A DNA stretch of 35,749 bases from Candidatus Uhrbacteria bacterium (GCA_003511125.1 DOJV01000047.1:35576-71324), one strand, 5' to 3'; counted from the first letter of the stretch, positions 14,630 to 24,040 are shown. Translations and numbers: made by a program. Notes: generated from the sequence alone by a model not told the origin.

Positions 14630-15766
14630 ATGATCTCCGAAACCCCCAAACAAATTTTCGAGGCCATTCGCCGGAGCTCTTCCCCGCTCCTGGTTTTGCC
14701 GTACGGAGCCGGAGTCGATGGCTATGCCAGCGCTCTTGGTTTGGCTAAGGTTATTGAGGGTATGGGCAAGACTGCGGAAATTGTTTCGGCCGAAAATTCT
14801 ATACCGGCCAATCTTGGTTTTATGCCGGGCGTAGAAAACATTAAACCGGCAGTAAAAAATTTACGCCACTTGATGATCGAAATCGACACCAGTAAAACGC
14901 ACGTCCATAATCTTCAACACGAAGAAAAAAATGGACGGCTTTTTATTTCTCTAACTCCGCACCAAGGCACTTGGGAAGAAAAAGATGTGTTGATTTCACA
15001 CTCCGCATATCGTCATGATTTAATCATCTGTTTAGGAGCACCCGATCTCGAGGCTTGTGCCCATCTTTATCATGAACACCAAGACTTCTTTTTCCGCACA
15101 CCGATTATCAACATTGATCATTCACCGAGCAACGAACATTTTGGCCAGATTAACTATGTTGATATCACCACCTCGGCCATTGGCGAGGTCTGCTTTGAAT
15201 TGATCTTGGCCATCAATCACAAATTAATGAGCGCAGAAGTGGCCACGGCCTTTCTAACCGGTATGATTTCCAAAACCAGAAGTTTCCGCACACCACACCT
15301 GACACCAAAAACTTTGGAAAATGCCAGCCGTCTAGTCAGCCTGGGCGCCGAGCGTCAAAAAATCGTTCGCCATTTGTTTCAGACTCGTTCAGTGCAAACT
15401 TTGCGCCTGTGGGGCCGCGCTTTGGCTCGATTAAAATCCGACACTGAGTCCAAAATTGTTTGGACACTGCTCTCGCAACAAGACTTCCTGCACGCCGGCG
15501 CCCGCGAAGAAGACTTACCCGATGTTATCGACGAGCTCATCTCAAACTCGCCGGAAACCAATGTTACTGTTCTTTTATATGAAAATCACGCCCACCATAT
15601 TTGCGGCATTATCCGCGCCGAACAGCCGCACGATGCCCGACACCTAATCAACACTTTCTCGCCGAGCGGCACCAAAAGTGAAGCCCATATTTGTTTGGAA
15701 AACAAAAATATTGTTGAGGCCGAAAAAGAAATAATCGAAATGATTAAAAAAACTTTGGTTAAATAA
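14630..15766 (+). CDS. DHH-superfamily phosphoesterase-like protein with degenerate motifs
   Basis: 378 aa from ATG 14630; the frame is open back to 14522, but that part is the palindromic leader. The layout is that of NrnA-like DHH/DHHA1 proteins (nanoRNase/pAp phosphatase): N-terminal DHH domain, linker, and C-terminal DHHA1-like domain (about 300-378). The metal-binding motifs are altered. The usual DxDAxGSxxA segment reads GAGVDGYASALGLAKVI, and the DHH motif reads IINIDHSPSNEHFGQINYVD. MIEIDTSKTH retains the LD-equivalent. Metal-dependent hydrolysis may be changed or lost. It has its own promoter and terminator and no ribosome binding site. Confidence 0.8.
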   Translation: MISETPKQIFEAIRRSSSPLLVLPYGAGVDGYASALGLAKVIEGMGKTAEIVSAENSIPANLGFMPGVENIKPAVKNLRHLMIEIDTSKTHVHNLQHEEKNGRLFISLTPHQGTWEEKDVLISHSAYRHDLIICLGAPDLEACAHLYHEHQDFFFRTPIINIDHSPSNEHFGQINYVDITTSAIGEVCFELILAINHKLMSAEVATAFLTGMISKTRSFRTPHLTPKTLENASRLVSLGAERQKIVRHLFQTRSVQTLRLWGRALARLKSDTESKIVWTLLSQQDFLHAGAREEDLPDVIDELISNSPETNVTVLLYENHAHHICGIIRAEQPHDARHLINTFSPSGTKSEAHICLENKNIVEAEKEIIEMIKKTLVK

Positions 15767-15802
15767 CAAATGGGAAACAAAACCAATATACAACCAGACA
15801 AA

Positions 15803-15837
15803 AAAACCGTTTCGCAAATCGCGAAACGATTTTTTTA
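15803..15837 (+). terminator. Shared terminator between convergent genes
   Basis: CGTTTCGC (15808-15815) pairs with GCGAAACG (15821-15828), with A-run before and T-run after. It serves the DHH gene (plus) and the Wzy/TPR gene (minus). Confidence 0.85.
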
Positions 15838-15842
15838 TTTTT

Positions 15843-18203
15843 CTATTCTACCAGGTCATCACCAACAATGACTTCGCCAGCTTCTTCTTCGAGTGGTGGT
15901 GGCATTTCAGCTGCGGTCTTGCCGACTTGTAATTCAGACAGACGATCTTTTACTTTTTGATTATCAGAGTTTAATTCCAAAACTTTGGAAACTTGAGCGA
16001 TGGCTTGGTCAAAATCGCCACCAAACTCGTAAATCGAAGCCAGATACCAACGGGCGTTGGAATAATTTGGATTGGCCGCAATCATCTTTTCTAAAAGATT
16101 TTGAGCCGCCACAGAATTGCCGTCCTTAATATAAAGAAGGGCCAACTGCAGTTCCAATCCAACCGAATTCGATTTGGTTTGAAGCAAACTTTCGAGATGG
16201 GCAATAGCTTCGACGGTTTTGTTTTGTCTTTCGTAAACCGCAGCCAAATAATAATTGGCCGGGGCATAATCAGATTTAAGAGCAACGGCCTTGGTTAAAT
16301 ACTCTTCGGCCGAAGCCAAAGCAATCGACGCGGCTGTTTTGGCTTGCTCGACCAAAGTTTGATCTTCGAAATTTTCCAAATTTATAGCTCGATCGGCCAC
16401 CACTAAATATAACCGACCAAGATTCACTAGAGGTATTGGATTACTCGGCTCGAGTTTGCTGGCCACAAGATAAGAATTGACCGCTGTGTCTTCGGCCTCG
16501 CCAACCAAATTTAAAACATCACGATAAATATTTCCCCGCTGACTCCAGCTGGTTATATCATAAGGCGCCAATTGAACAGCACGATCGGCCGCGGCCATGG
16601 TGGCCAGCAAAAGTTTCTGAATGACAGCTTTTTCATTTTCGTCGATCTCACTACCGTCTTTTGTGTAATCGACTAATGTGGAATTAAGCTGTTTAAAAAT
16701 CGCTTGGCTGTAATTTTTATAATAAAGATCCGAAAAATTATTATAAGAAACTGCCTGAGAAATTTTTAAAGTCGCTTCCGCGGCCGGAGCGCCGGCTTCG
16801 TCGAGTTTAATCGCTTTGGCAAAAGCGACTTCTGAAACATAGCGCCCACCGACGGCTAGCAAAGCGGCGGCCGAAATTAAACTCAAAGCCACGAACCCCA
16901 AAGAAAAACCCAAACCAATTCTTGGTGCTCGAGAAAAATGAATTTCTTTTTCTAAAACCAGCTGAGCGGCCAAAAAGCCAGACAAACTCCAAAAAACAAA
17001 ACCCAAGGTCAGGTTGGAAGTATAAAAAATCTGGGTCACGACCAAAATCAACCAAGGCACCACCAAGGCCGGCTCGACTTTTTTTTGAAAAACTCTAATC
17101 ATTAAAAACAGCACGAAAAACAACCATAAACCCGCGCCCAAAACCCCAATCGTCGAAAGACCGGTTAAAAAATTAGCTTTGGCTCGATCAAAATTTACGC
17201 TCCACAAAAAACTTTTGTTGACTTCCGGAGATTTAAATTGGGCATAGTCATAAACAAAAGTCCCCGGACCGGAACCAAAAACAAAGCGACGGGCGTTTTG
17301 AGACAAAACCTGTTTGGTAATATTGAAACTCGAAACATAACTCGGAGTAATCACCACGGAAGTTTTAAATCTAAACGGCGAAGGAATAAAAATCATGAGT
17401 AGACTGACAAAAAATAAAGAAAGCAAAATAAACATTTTTCTTTTGCCAACTTCTTTTTTAAAAAACCAACCAGTTAAAAGTAATACACCAAAAGCCAGTA
17501 AAAACCAAAGTAACCAAAAATTTATCGAAAAACAAAAAAGCAAAGCTGTGCCCAAAATCACAAAAGTCATTAAAGAGTTCCCGATTTGCCGTTTGTCAGA
17601 GGCTAACCATAACCCCAACCCTAACAAACCGATAACCAACAAATAAATAGTAAAAGATGTGACCGAACCGACAGAATTGGAAAATCCGACCGGCAGTAAA
17701 GATAATTTATCCCAACCAAAAAGCTGGGGCCAGGAAAGCAAAGCCGCCAAACTGGCCGAAGCCAAAAAAGCCGTCAAAATCTTTTTTCCAAATCCTCGAT
17801 CGCCGGCCAAATGCTCAATAATAAAAAATCCGGCGACAAAAGATATTAAAGTAAGAAAACTTGTATATTCTTGCGAGCTTTGGCCAACCCAAGTTCTGTA
17901 CCCGGCCAAAGAAAAAATTGAGGAAAACAAAACCGCGCCCAAAAACAGAATTGGCAGCAAATTCACAATCCACCCGCCTCGGCAAACAATTTTTTTTTCG
18001 GCCACAACCGAACCAAGCCATAAAACTAAAGCCACAGCCACCAAAACAACCAACAATAATTGTTTACCGGTTTCCAAAACCTCGACCGAAAAATTCAAAA
18101 AGAAAATCGGCAACAAAAAACTCAGAAGCAAAACCAACCAACGAGCCGTAACCAATAAAATTTTTGATGAAATAAAAGATTTGATTGACATAGATACTGA
18201 CAT
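15843..18203 (-). CDS. O-antigen ligase/polymerase-like membrane protein with C-terminal TPR repeats
   Basis: 786 aa. About eleven hydrophobic helices fill residues 15-470, with an extracytoplasmic loop containing NARRFVFGSGPGTFVYDYAQ, the R-x-x-xGxGxGTF pattern typical of Wzy/WaaL polymerases and ligases. From about 560 to 760 there are tetratricopeptide repeats (APYDITSWSQRGNIYRDVLN, NPIPLVNLGRLYLVV, YAPANYYLAAVYERQNKTVE, NYSNARWYLASIYEFGGDFD). It probably polymerises or transfers surface glycan. The tail is acidic. ATG 18203 is preceded by AAGGAG at 10 nt; the TATAATG overlapping it could instead be a -10 box for the next in-frame ATG (18191), which would then be leaderless. Confidence 0.85.
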   Translation of the reverse strand: MSVSMSIKSFISSKILLVTARWLVLLLSFLLPIFFLNFSVEVLETGKQLLLVVLVAVALVLWLGSVVAEKKIVCRGGWIVNLLPILFLGAVLFSSIFSLAGYRTWVGQSSQEYTSFLTLISFVAGFFIIEHLAGDRGFGKKILTAFLASASLAALLSWPQLFGWDKLSLLPVGFSNSVGSVTSFTIYLLVIGLLGLGLWLASDKRQIGNSLMTFVILGTALLFCFSINFWLLWFLLAFGVLLLTGWFFKKEVGKRKMFILLSLFFVSLLMIFIPSPFRFKTSVVITPSYVSSFNITKQVLSQNARRFVFGSGPGTFVYDYAQFKSPEVNKSFLWSVNFDRAKANFLTGLSTIGVLGAGLWLFFVLFLMIRVFQKKVEPALVVPWLILVVTQIFYTSNLTLGFVFWSLSGFLAAQLVLEKEIHFSRAPRIGLGFSLGFVALSLISAAALLAVGGRYVSEVAFAKAIKLDEAGAPAAEATLKISQAVSYNNFSDLYYKNYSQAIFKQLNSTLVDYTKDGSEIDENEKAVIQKLLLATMAAADRAVQLAPYDITSWSQRGNIYRDVLNLVGEAEDTAVNSYLVASKLEPSNPIPLVNLGRLYLVVADRAINLENFEDQTLVEQAKTAASIALASAEEYLTKAVALKSDYAPANYYLAAVYERQNKTVEAIAHLESLLQTKSNSVGLELQLALLYIKDGNSVAAQNLLEKMIAANPNYSNARWYLASIYEFGGDFDQAIAQVSKVLELNSDNQKVKDRLSELQVGKTAAEMPPPLEEEAGEVIVGDDLVE

Positions 18204-18237
18204 TATACAACAACTCCTTAATTATGAGGAGAAAAAC

Positions 18238-18270
18238 AAAACCAGGTCCGCCTAAACGAACCTGGTTTTT
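18238..18270 (-). terminator. Terminator of the giant surface-protein gene
   Basis: AAAACCAGGT (18238-18247) pairs with ACCTGGTTTT (18260-18269) around a 12-nt loop, with A/T tracts on both sides. Confidence 0.8.
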
Positions 18271-18282
18271 CTTAACTTCTGT

Positions 18283-21200
18283 TTATTGAGCCAAAGCGGC
18301 TAGTTCCATTCTAGTCTTCATACTGTCGAGATCAACTATGTCTGAAGCTGTCATGTCGCCACCGGAAGAGAATCTGGCAAAGCTGGTTGGCTCGAGGTCA
18401 ATGATGTAATCAGCCCAAGCCGCGCCGTAAAGGGCGTTGGCTGTGCTCTCATCTGGAACCCAGCGTAGAATATTGTCGGTGTCGATGGCATAAACTTTAG
18501 GATCAGACTGGATCTTAACCAGAACCACACCTGGGGCCGGCAACATTGGGGCGCCCAGAGTCATGGTTGGCAGAGTGGCGTCGGTTACCCAAACCACTTC
18601 GTCAAAAGAATCAGCATAGGCAAAGAAGGAGTTGGTATCCCAGAACGGTCGGCGGGCTCCGTCTTCATCGATGTAGTAAATGGTATTAAAGCCATAAGCT
18701 CGAACAAATTGACCGGTTACAACTGTCGAAATAGCTTCATCTTCACCGGTGATTGGCGAAGGACCGGTTGCGCCGGAATCGGCGGCCACGGCGCGACCTT
18801 CGGCATCAGTTGTGGTTTCGGCAGTCTCGGCACCAACTTCTTCCTCTGGCAGGGCCGAGGTGGTAGTGATGGCAAAGGCTGAGGAAACATCAGAATCTAA
18901 TTGAGCTTTTCCGGAATCGTAAGCAATGACTTTGATTGTGACATTGTCTTCGTCAATGTTTGGCACGGTCCAAACATAAGGACTGGAAGTGCGACTGACG
19001 TTGTAGGCGATTTGGTTATAGGTGGCGCCGGAGTTCACAGAGTAATAAAGGGCCACAGTGTCGATACCGGAACCGCCAATCGACCAAGCAATGTTGGCGG
19101 AATCACCGCCGGTTTGGTCGGAGAGAAGACCCAAGGTGACGGTTGGGGTGGTCGAGGTTGTTCCGCCGCCACCGCCGCCACCGCCTGTACTGTCAGAGCC
19201 GGAGGCTGAGGAGAAGGTGATGGTGTCTTCGGTCATGGCTGAATCACCAGAAGCTGCTGAAGCAACCGTACCGCCATCCGAGACGGTTAGGGTGTAGCTG
19301 GTACTGGAGGCTAAGGTTATGGAAGGATCGACTGTTAAAACAGTATTACCGGAAGCCCAACCGCTCAACGAAAGTGTTCCCATTGTTGGACTGGCCGTAA
19401 CGGTTGATGTAGTAACCGAAGATGTGGTCATTGGTTCGGAGAAAGTGATTTCAATATTGCCGGTTCGGGAATAACCAGTTGCGCCATCGGCTGGGGTTGA
19501 AGAAGCGATGACTGGGTCCGCTAAGTCACTAATTGTCTCATTTCCGGTGGTGTATGAAGAGTGAGCATTAATAGCGGATGCGTCTTTCCATTTGGCTTCG
19601 AGATCTCCAGAAATCGCTGTTGAACCAGCTGCAGTGTTGTCGGTAACTTGACCGGTAATACCTGTAACCGTAACCACGGTACTGGTTCCTGCCGGATCAG
19701 AAATAGTCGCACCGGTGTAAACGGCGGTTTGTCCGTCAGGTAAAAGGGTTGTTGGCATATCAGCCGCCACTGGAGCAACCCCGTCGTTTGTATCCACAAT
19801 CTCTGTCCATGTGAAAACCAATTTATCAATCAAACCGTCAACGGTTCCGGTATCGTAAATTGCCACGGTTTTAATAATTGGGGCGGCACTGTCAGTCAAT
19901 GTCTTTGCGAATCCCGCCGTATTGTTAACCGTGTCGTTGATATTATTAGTATTGTTGGTATAGGTTAAAATCGGTTCAGCACCACCGGCGGTCTGTTTTC
20001 CTGTTCTGCTGGCTGTTGCATCAACCGTGCCGGTTCCAGCATCGGTACAAGTAATTGTTGACAGGGTTCCTGAACCAGCACACTCGGCGGCGGCAAAATC
20101 GCCAGCAAGTCCAATGTCACCGGCTGTACCAAATAACCAGTCGTCACCAGTAATTGCGGTGAAAGTCGTAACTTCAGAGAAAAGGAAGGCGACTCGGTCA
20201 ATTTTTTCATCATCGTTATTATCTGAATATGTGGCTGACACCAAGTACGGCGCAGCACCGTCGGTCGCGACCGTGGTCGAACTGGTGGCTGCTGTAACTC
20301 CGGTATAGTCAGTCATGGCACCGGAGATCGCCAGTTTCAATAAGTTAGAGGTATCACTGGCTGTGCTGTCGGTGACACCGAAGAAGATAGTGGTGTCATC
20401 GGTTGTATCTCCATAAGTTTCAGTCAGAGCCGTCCCATCGTTCAGAGTGATGGCAAAATCCCCGGCCACAATACTGGAAGCATCTATGGCCTCTGACCAA
20501 GTGGCTAGAATACCGTTCATGGTGCCATCAACCGTTCCCGCAGCACCTTCAACTGAATCAGTATCTTTGGTAACACGGGAAACAATGATGGCCGCGGCGC
20601 CGTCGGTTAAGGCCCTAGTGAAGGTCGCGGTATTATTGATTGTGTCGTTAATGTCGCTGGTGTTGTTGGTATAGGTAAAGGAAGGTTCGGTACCACCGGT
20701 TGTTTGTTTTCCAGTCTTGTTGGCGTCGGCGGTGATGTGGTCATTGGCGGCGTTGGTACAAGTAATGGTAGCCAAAGTGCCGGAACCGGCGCAGTCGCCG
20801 GCAAGAAAATCACTGGCCAGGTTTATATCACCAGCAACTGAGAAATTCCAATCGGCCGGAGTAATTGTTGTCCAGGTTGTAACTTCGGTAAAAAGGAAGG
20901 CAACCCGATCAACCTTGCCGCTAGCATCAGAGTCAGAGTAAGTGGCGGAAATAAGGTACGGCGCAGCACCGTCGGTCGCGACCGTGGTCGAACTGGTGGC
21001 TGCTGTAACTCCGGTATAGTCAGTCATGGCACCGGAGATCGCCAGTTTCAATAAGTTAGAGGTATCACTGGCTGTGCTGTCGGTGACACCGAAGAAGATA
21101 GTGGTGTCATCGGTTGTATCTCCATAAGTTTCAGTCAGAGCCGTCCCATCGTTCAGAGTGATGGCAAAATCCCCGGCCACAATACTGGAAGCATCTATGG

Positions 21201-22701
21201 CCTCTGACCAAGTGGCTAGAATACCGTTCATGGTGCCATCAACCGTTCCCGCAGCACCTTCAACTGAATCAGTATCTTTGGTAACACGGGAAACAATGAT
21301 GGCCGCGGCGCCGTCGGTTAAGGTTTTGTTAAAAGTTGGAGTATTATTACTCCCATCATTTATATTATTGGTATTATTTGTATAACTGAGAATGGGTTCA
21401 GCACCACCGGTGGTTTGTTTTCCGGTCTTGTTGGCATCGGCAGTAATCGAACTATTATCAGCATCAGTACAAGTAATGGTAGCCAACGCACCGGAACCGG
21501 TGCAGTCGCCGATAGCGAAGTCGGCGGCAAGATTAATGTCGCCAGCTGTGCTAAATAACCAGTCTGCGCCGGTAATTGTGGTGAAGGTTGTAATCTCAGA
21601 GAAGGCAAAAACAACTTGGTCAACCACACCACTAGAATCAGAATCGGAATATGTGGCAGAAATAAGGTACGGCGCAGCACCGTCAGTTGACGTAGCAGTC
21701 GTAAAAGAAGCAAGAGTATTGCCTGCTCTATCTGTAATTTCCCCGGTCTGTTCAATCTTTAAAGTATAGTCAGTTTTGTCTGTTTCAATTGTCTGTCCGA
21801 AACTTGCGACCCCAACATAAATCACTGTGTCGTTTGCTGAGTCGGTATAAACACCGGCGGCGGGAACTTCGGAAGTAAATGACTCGGTTAAGTTACCGGC
21901 AGTCGTGCCGCCAATACCCGCCTGATAGTCGCCCGCAGCTACGGAGCTATCCGCTATATTTTCAGAGTATGTAATTCTGACATAATCAACTACGCCATCA
22001 CTATTGTTATCGATTGTCATCGAAGAACTATAGGTCGGTGCTGCTGTGTCGATGGTTATCGTAACAGTATCCGAATCAACTGCCGGACCAGTATCAACAC
22101 CGCTTGAGGTAATTTGGGCAGCATCAATCTGGGCGGTAATTGTTTGAGTGTCGGTTGCCACGGTGCTAGTTGTGAAAGCAACAAAGTAACCTCTCATTCC
22201 GTCTAAGGAACAAACCAACGAAATATCTCCGGTTCCAGCTCCTGCATCTGCATTATCCTTATCAAAAGTCGCTGTTTGATTTGGTGCCGCTCCGGCAAAA
22301 GCTGCGGTAACTCCATCTGCCGAACCAGTGGAACCAAGCAAGGTCTCGTCGCCGTCATATACACCATCAGCGCCTGTTCCTAAACAATCCGTACCATCAA
22401 GATACAAATGAACCTGATCCACATTAGCTTCAGCAGTTGAACCAAAATCGACAACAATTGCTTCAAGATTGCCAGCATCAGGATCATCAAGATCAATCTT
22501 CAACACAGCAACAGTACTATCGGCTTTTACCTTGCCGTACGATGGTGCCACTGAACTAATCGTAGCTACCACAAAATTAGCGGCTTCAGCATTATGTATT
22601 GGCATAACCTGCCACCCCGAAATCGCAAAGGCAAAAATTAAGAGAGCTACCATCGACAGTGGCAGAACTCTGAAAAGCCTCATCTTTATTTTTTGAGCCA
22701 T
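18283..22701 (-). CDS. Giant secreted, repeat-containing surface protein
   Basis: 1472 aa. N-terminal signal peptide with basic start and hydrophobic core ending HNAEA (about 1-40). The body is Thr/Ser/Asp-rich beta-sandwich material. A unit beginning GAAPYLISATYSDSD repeats at about residues 337, 575 and 812 (237-residue period), each holding SEVTTFTxIT and a CxGSGTLATITC pair. A Big_5/SbsA-type Ig-like domain (SSTPADGATGYSRTGNIEIT) occupies about 1065-1165, then a poly-Gly linker (about 1170) and a fibronectin-like domain. The last 150 residues hold GVVLVKIQSDPKVYAIDTDN and ILRWVPDEST, a module also in the 27392-29089 protein. Role: probably S-layer or adhesion. Confidence 0.85.
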   Translation of the reverse strand: MAQKIKMRLFRVLPLSMVALLIFAFAISGWQVMPIHNAEAANFVVATISSVAPSYGKVKADSTVAVLKIDLDDPDAGNLEAIVVDFGSTAEANVDQVHLYLDGTDCLGTGADGVYDGDETLLGSTGSADGVTAAFAGAAPNQTATFDKDNADAGAGTGDISLVCSLDGMRGYFVAFTTSTVATDTQTITAQIDAAQITSSGVDTGPAVDSDTVTITIDTAAPTYSSSMTIDNNSDGVVDYVRITYSENIADSSVAAGDYQAGIGGTTAGNLTESFTSEVPAAGVYTDSANDTVIYVGVASFGQTIETDKTDYTLKIEQTGEITDRAGNTLASFTTATSTDGAAPYLISATYSDSDSSGVVDQVVFAFSEITTFTTITGADWLFSTAGDINLAADFAIGDCTGSGALATITCTDADNSSITADANKTGKQTTGGAEPILSYTNNTNNINDGSNNTPTFNKTLTDGAAAIIVSRVTKDTDSVEGAAGTVDGTMNGILATWSEAIDASSIVAGDFAITLNDGTALTETYGDTTDDTTIFFGVTDSTASDTSNLLKLAISGAMTDYTGVTAATSSTTVATDGAAPYLISATYSDSDASGKVDRVAFLFTEVTTWTTITPADWNFSVAGDINLASDFLAGDCAGSGTLATITCTNAANDHITADANKTGKQTTGGTEPSFTYTNNTSDINDTINNTATFTRALTDGAAAIIVSRVTKDTDSVEGAAGTVDGTMNGILATWSEAIDASSIVAGDFAITLNDGTALTETYGDTTDDTTIFFGVTDSTASDTSNLLKLAISGAMTDYTGVTAATSSTTVATDGAAPYLVSATYSDNNDDEKIDRVAFLFSEVTTFTAITGDDWLFGTAGDIGLAGDFAAAECAGSGTLSTITCTDAGTGTVDATASRTGKQTAGGAEPILTYTNNTNNINDTVNNTAGFAKTLTDSAAPIIKTVAIYDTGTVDGLIDKLVFTWTEIVDTNDGVAPVAADMPTTLLPDGQTAVYTGATISDPAGTSTVVTVTGITGQVTDNTAAGSTAISGDLEAKWKDASAINAHSSYTTGNETISDLADPVIASSTPADGATGYSRTGNIEITFSEPMTTSSVTTSTVTASPTMGTLSLSGWASGNTVLTVDPSITLASSTSYTLTVSDGGTVASAASGDSAMTEDTITFSSASGSDSTGGGGGGGGTTSTTPTVTLGLLSDQTGGDSANIAWSIGGSGIDTVALYYSVNSGATYNQIAYNVSRTSSPYVWTVPNIDEDNVTIKVIAYDSGKAQLDSDVSSAFAITTTSALPEEEVGAETAETTTDAEGRAVAADSGATGPSPITGEDEAISTVVTGQFVRAYGFNTIYYIDEDGARRPFWDTNSFFAYADSFDEVVWVTDATLPTMTLGAPMLPAPGVVLVKIQSDPKVYAIDTDNILRWVPDESTANALYGAAWADYIIDLEPTSFARFSSGGDMTASDIVDLDSMKTRMELAALAQ
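20245..20612. repeat. 368-bp exact direct repeat, copy 1
   Basis: Identical base for base to 20956-21323 (offset 711 bp, a whole number of codons), inside the surface-protein gene. The flanking parts of the same repeat units are clearly diverged. Confidence 0.97.
20956..21323. repeat. 368-bp exact direct repeat, copy 2
   Basis: Second copy of the exact repeat. It covers the end of one GAAPYL unit and most of the following TDGTALTETYGDTTDD-type domain. Confidence 0.97.
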
Positions 22702-22760
22702 ATTTGAAAAATTATTTTCTTTATTTAAAAGAAAAAGAAATTATTTTTTAAGTCAGAATT

Positions 22761-22789
22761 ATTTTAGCACAGAAAAACCAATGTTTCAA
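22761..22789 (-). promoter_or_regulatory. Promoter of the giant surface-protein gene
   Basis: TTGAAA (22789-22784), a 17-bp spacer and TAAAAT (22766-22761). The leader is about 53 nt and A/T-rich. The region from here to 22879 is AT-rich and shows nothing else. Confidence 0.7.
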
Positions 22790-22879
22790 CAAGAAAATCA
22801 AGGTTGTGGACAACTTGGATATTCAACGAAAGAAAAAAAACAAAAAAACAAAAAAAAATACTTTGTCCGATCTTTTTGT

Positions 22880-22908
22880 TTGACAGTTTTCTATCATTCC
22901 CTTACAAT
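22880..22908 (+). promoter_or_regulatory. Promoter of tRNA-Val(GAC)
   Basis: TTGACA (22880-22885), a 17-bp spacer and TACAAT (22903-22908). It lies 131 nt before the mature tRNA, so the transcript first crosses the interrupted tRNA-like sequence at 22940-23010. Confidence 0.75.
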
Positions 22909-22939
22909 ACTCGCGTTGAAATTAGTCATCTTTAAAATT

Positions 22940-23010
22940 GGCGCATAGCTTCCACCTTCGCCCGGGGCTACGGTGGACTCCGGCCTATTGGATAGGCCTA
23001 CGCAGTTGGT
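22940..23010 (+). repeat. tRNA-Val 5' fragment split by a 52-bp palindromic element
   Basis: GGCGCATAGCT (22940-22950) and CAGTTGGT (23003-23010) are contiguous in the intact tRNA-Val(GAC) that starts at 23040. Here they are separated by 52 bp made of two palindromes, TCCACC...GGTGGA and GGCCTAT-TGG-ATAGGCC. A further hairpin TTGGT-CACAA-ACCAA follows. Confidence 0.75.
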
Positions 23011-23039
23011 CACAAACCAACTTCGCTAAAATATAAAAC

Positions 23040-23116
23040 GGGCGCATAGCTCAGTTGGTTAGAGCGTCACATTGACATTGTGAAGGTCAGAGGTTCGAAT
23101 CCTCTTGCGCCCACCA
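23040..23116 (+). tRNA. tRNA-Val (anticodon GAC)
   Basis: 77 nt with encoded CCA. Acceptor GGGCGCA pairs with TGCGCCC, discriminator A. Anticodon stem TCACA/TGTGA with loop TTGACAT gives GAC (codons GTC/GTT). T-arm AGAGG-TTCGAAT-CCTCT. A palindromic repeat starts directly after CCA. Confidence 0.95.
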
Positions 23117-23167
23117 GCCTTCGCTCCGAGGCGGAGCTTCGGCTAGGCAGGCCAGACATGATTGTTT
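23117..23167 (+). repeat. tRNA-flanking palindromic repeat, copy A
   Basis: Begins directly after the CCA of tRNA-Val(GAC): GCCTTCGCTCCGAGGCGGAG, then CTTCGGCTAGGCAGGCCAGA, then CATGATTGTT. It matches copy B, with B carrying an additional palindromic insert in the middle. Confidence 0.85.
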
Positions 23168-23194
23168 TGGTAGGTCGGATAAAAAAACAAAACC

Positions 23195-23223
23195 AAAAAC
23201 ACCAGGCTAAACCTGGTGTTTTT
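23195..23223. terminator. Terminator shared by tRNA-Val(GAC) and the DsbA-like gene
   Basis: AACACCAGG-CTAAA-CCTGGTGTT with A-rich upstream and T-rich downstream flanks, between convergent units. Confidence 0.85.
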
Positions 23224-23243
23224 GTTTGGGTTGATTTTAAAAT

Positions 23244-24023
23244 TTATTTGGCCAATTCTTGATCGAGGATGGTTTTTAAAGTTGAGAAAGACACAGCGCC
23301 GCCGTTTACTTGTTTAACAGAACCGTCTTTACTAATAATGAAAGAGGCTGGTGTACCTCGCACCCCGGCAGCTTGGGCTGTGGTTTGATCGGCTTGGATT
23401 TCGGTTAACATTTTATCCGCGGCACGACAAGTTTCGAAGGTGTTTGAATTCAAACCAACTTCGGTGGCGATTTGTTTGTACAAGGTTTCACCAAGCGTGC
23501 TTTGATTTTCAAACAGCTTGTCGGAATACTCCCAAAACTTTCCTTGCTCGGACGCGCACTCGGCGGCCTCGGCGGCGTTTTGCGCTTCGGGATGAAACGA
23601 CAATGGGAAATTTCTGAAAACCAATTTGACTTTGTCGGGATACTCTTCCCTAACCTGTTGAAGTGAGGCTTCAAAACGCTGACAGTAAGAACATTGAAAA
23701 TCAGAATAGACCACTAAGGTGATATCTCCGGAACCGATTAAATGATCGTTGGCGTCGACCGCGACCAAGGTGCCGGAAATCGCGCTGGTTAATGCGGTGG
23801 TGCCTGTGGCTGGTGCTGCGGCAGTATTGGAAACGACAGCGGGAGCGGCAACAGCGTTTGCGGTTTCTGAATCCGCGGCCGAAACGCCGTTTTTCCAGAC
23901 ATAAGTTCCTAGCCCTAAACAACCGATAGTTCCGACAAACAAAACCGCGGCCACGCAACCAAGAATAAATGACTGCTTTGGATCCAAAGCTTCAAACAAT
24001 GATTTTTTAGATGGAGTATCCAT
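23244..24023 (-). CDS. Membrane-anchored DsbA-family thiol-disulfide oxidoreductase
   Basis: 259 aa. A single N-terminal membrane helix (about 18-42) is followed by an Ala/Thr-rich linker and a thioredoxin-fold domain with the helical insert of DsbA. The active site is FQCSYC within DITLVVYSDFQCSYCQRFEA, the cis-proline loop is GVRGTPASFII, and the C-terminal strand and helix follow. Two further cysteines are present in the helical insert (AAECASEQGK) and TFETCRAADK. The domain should face outside the cytoplasm, forming disulfides in secreted proteins such as the Cys-paired surface protein. Its upstream region (24024-24174) carries an imperfect 17-bp-arm hairpin at 24041-24081. Confidence 0.9.
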   Translation of the reverse strand: MDTPSKKSLFEALDPKQSFILGCVAAVLFVGTIGCLGLGTYVWKNGVSAADSETANAVAAPAVVSNTAAAPATGTTALTSAISGTLVAVDANDHLIGSGDITLVVYSDFQCSYCQRFEASLQQVREEYPDKVKLVFRNFPLSFHPEAQNAAEAAECASEQGKFWEYSDKLFENQSTLGETLYKQIATEVGLNSNTFETCRAADKMLTEIQADQTTAQAAGVRGTPASFIISKDGSVKQVNGGAVSFSTLKTILDQELAK

Positions 24024-24040
24024 AGTTTTTTTTAATTTTT

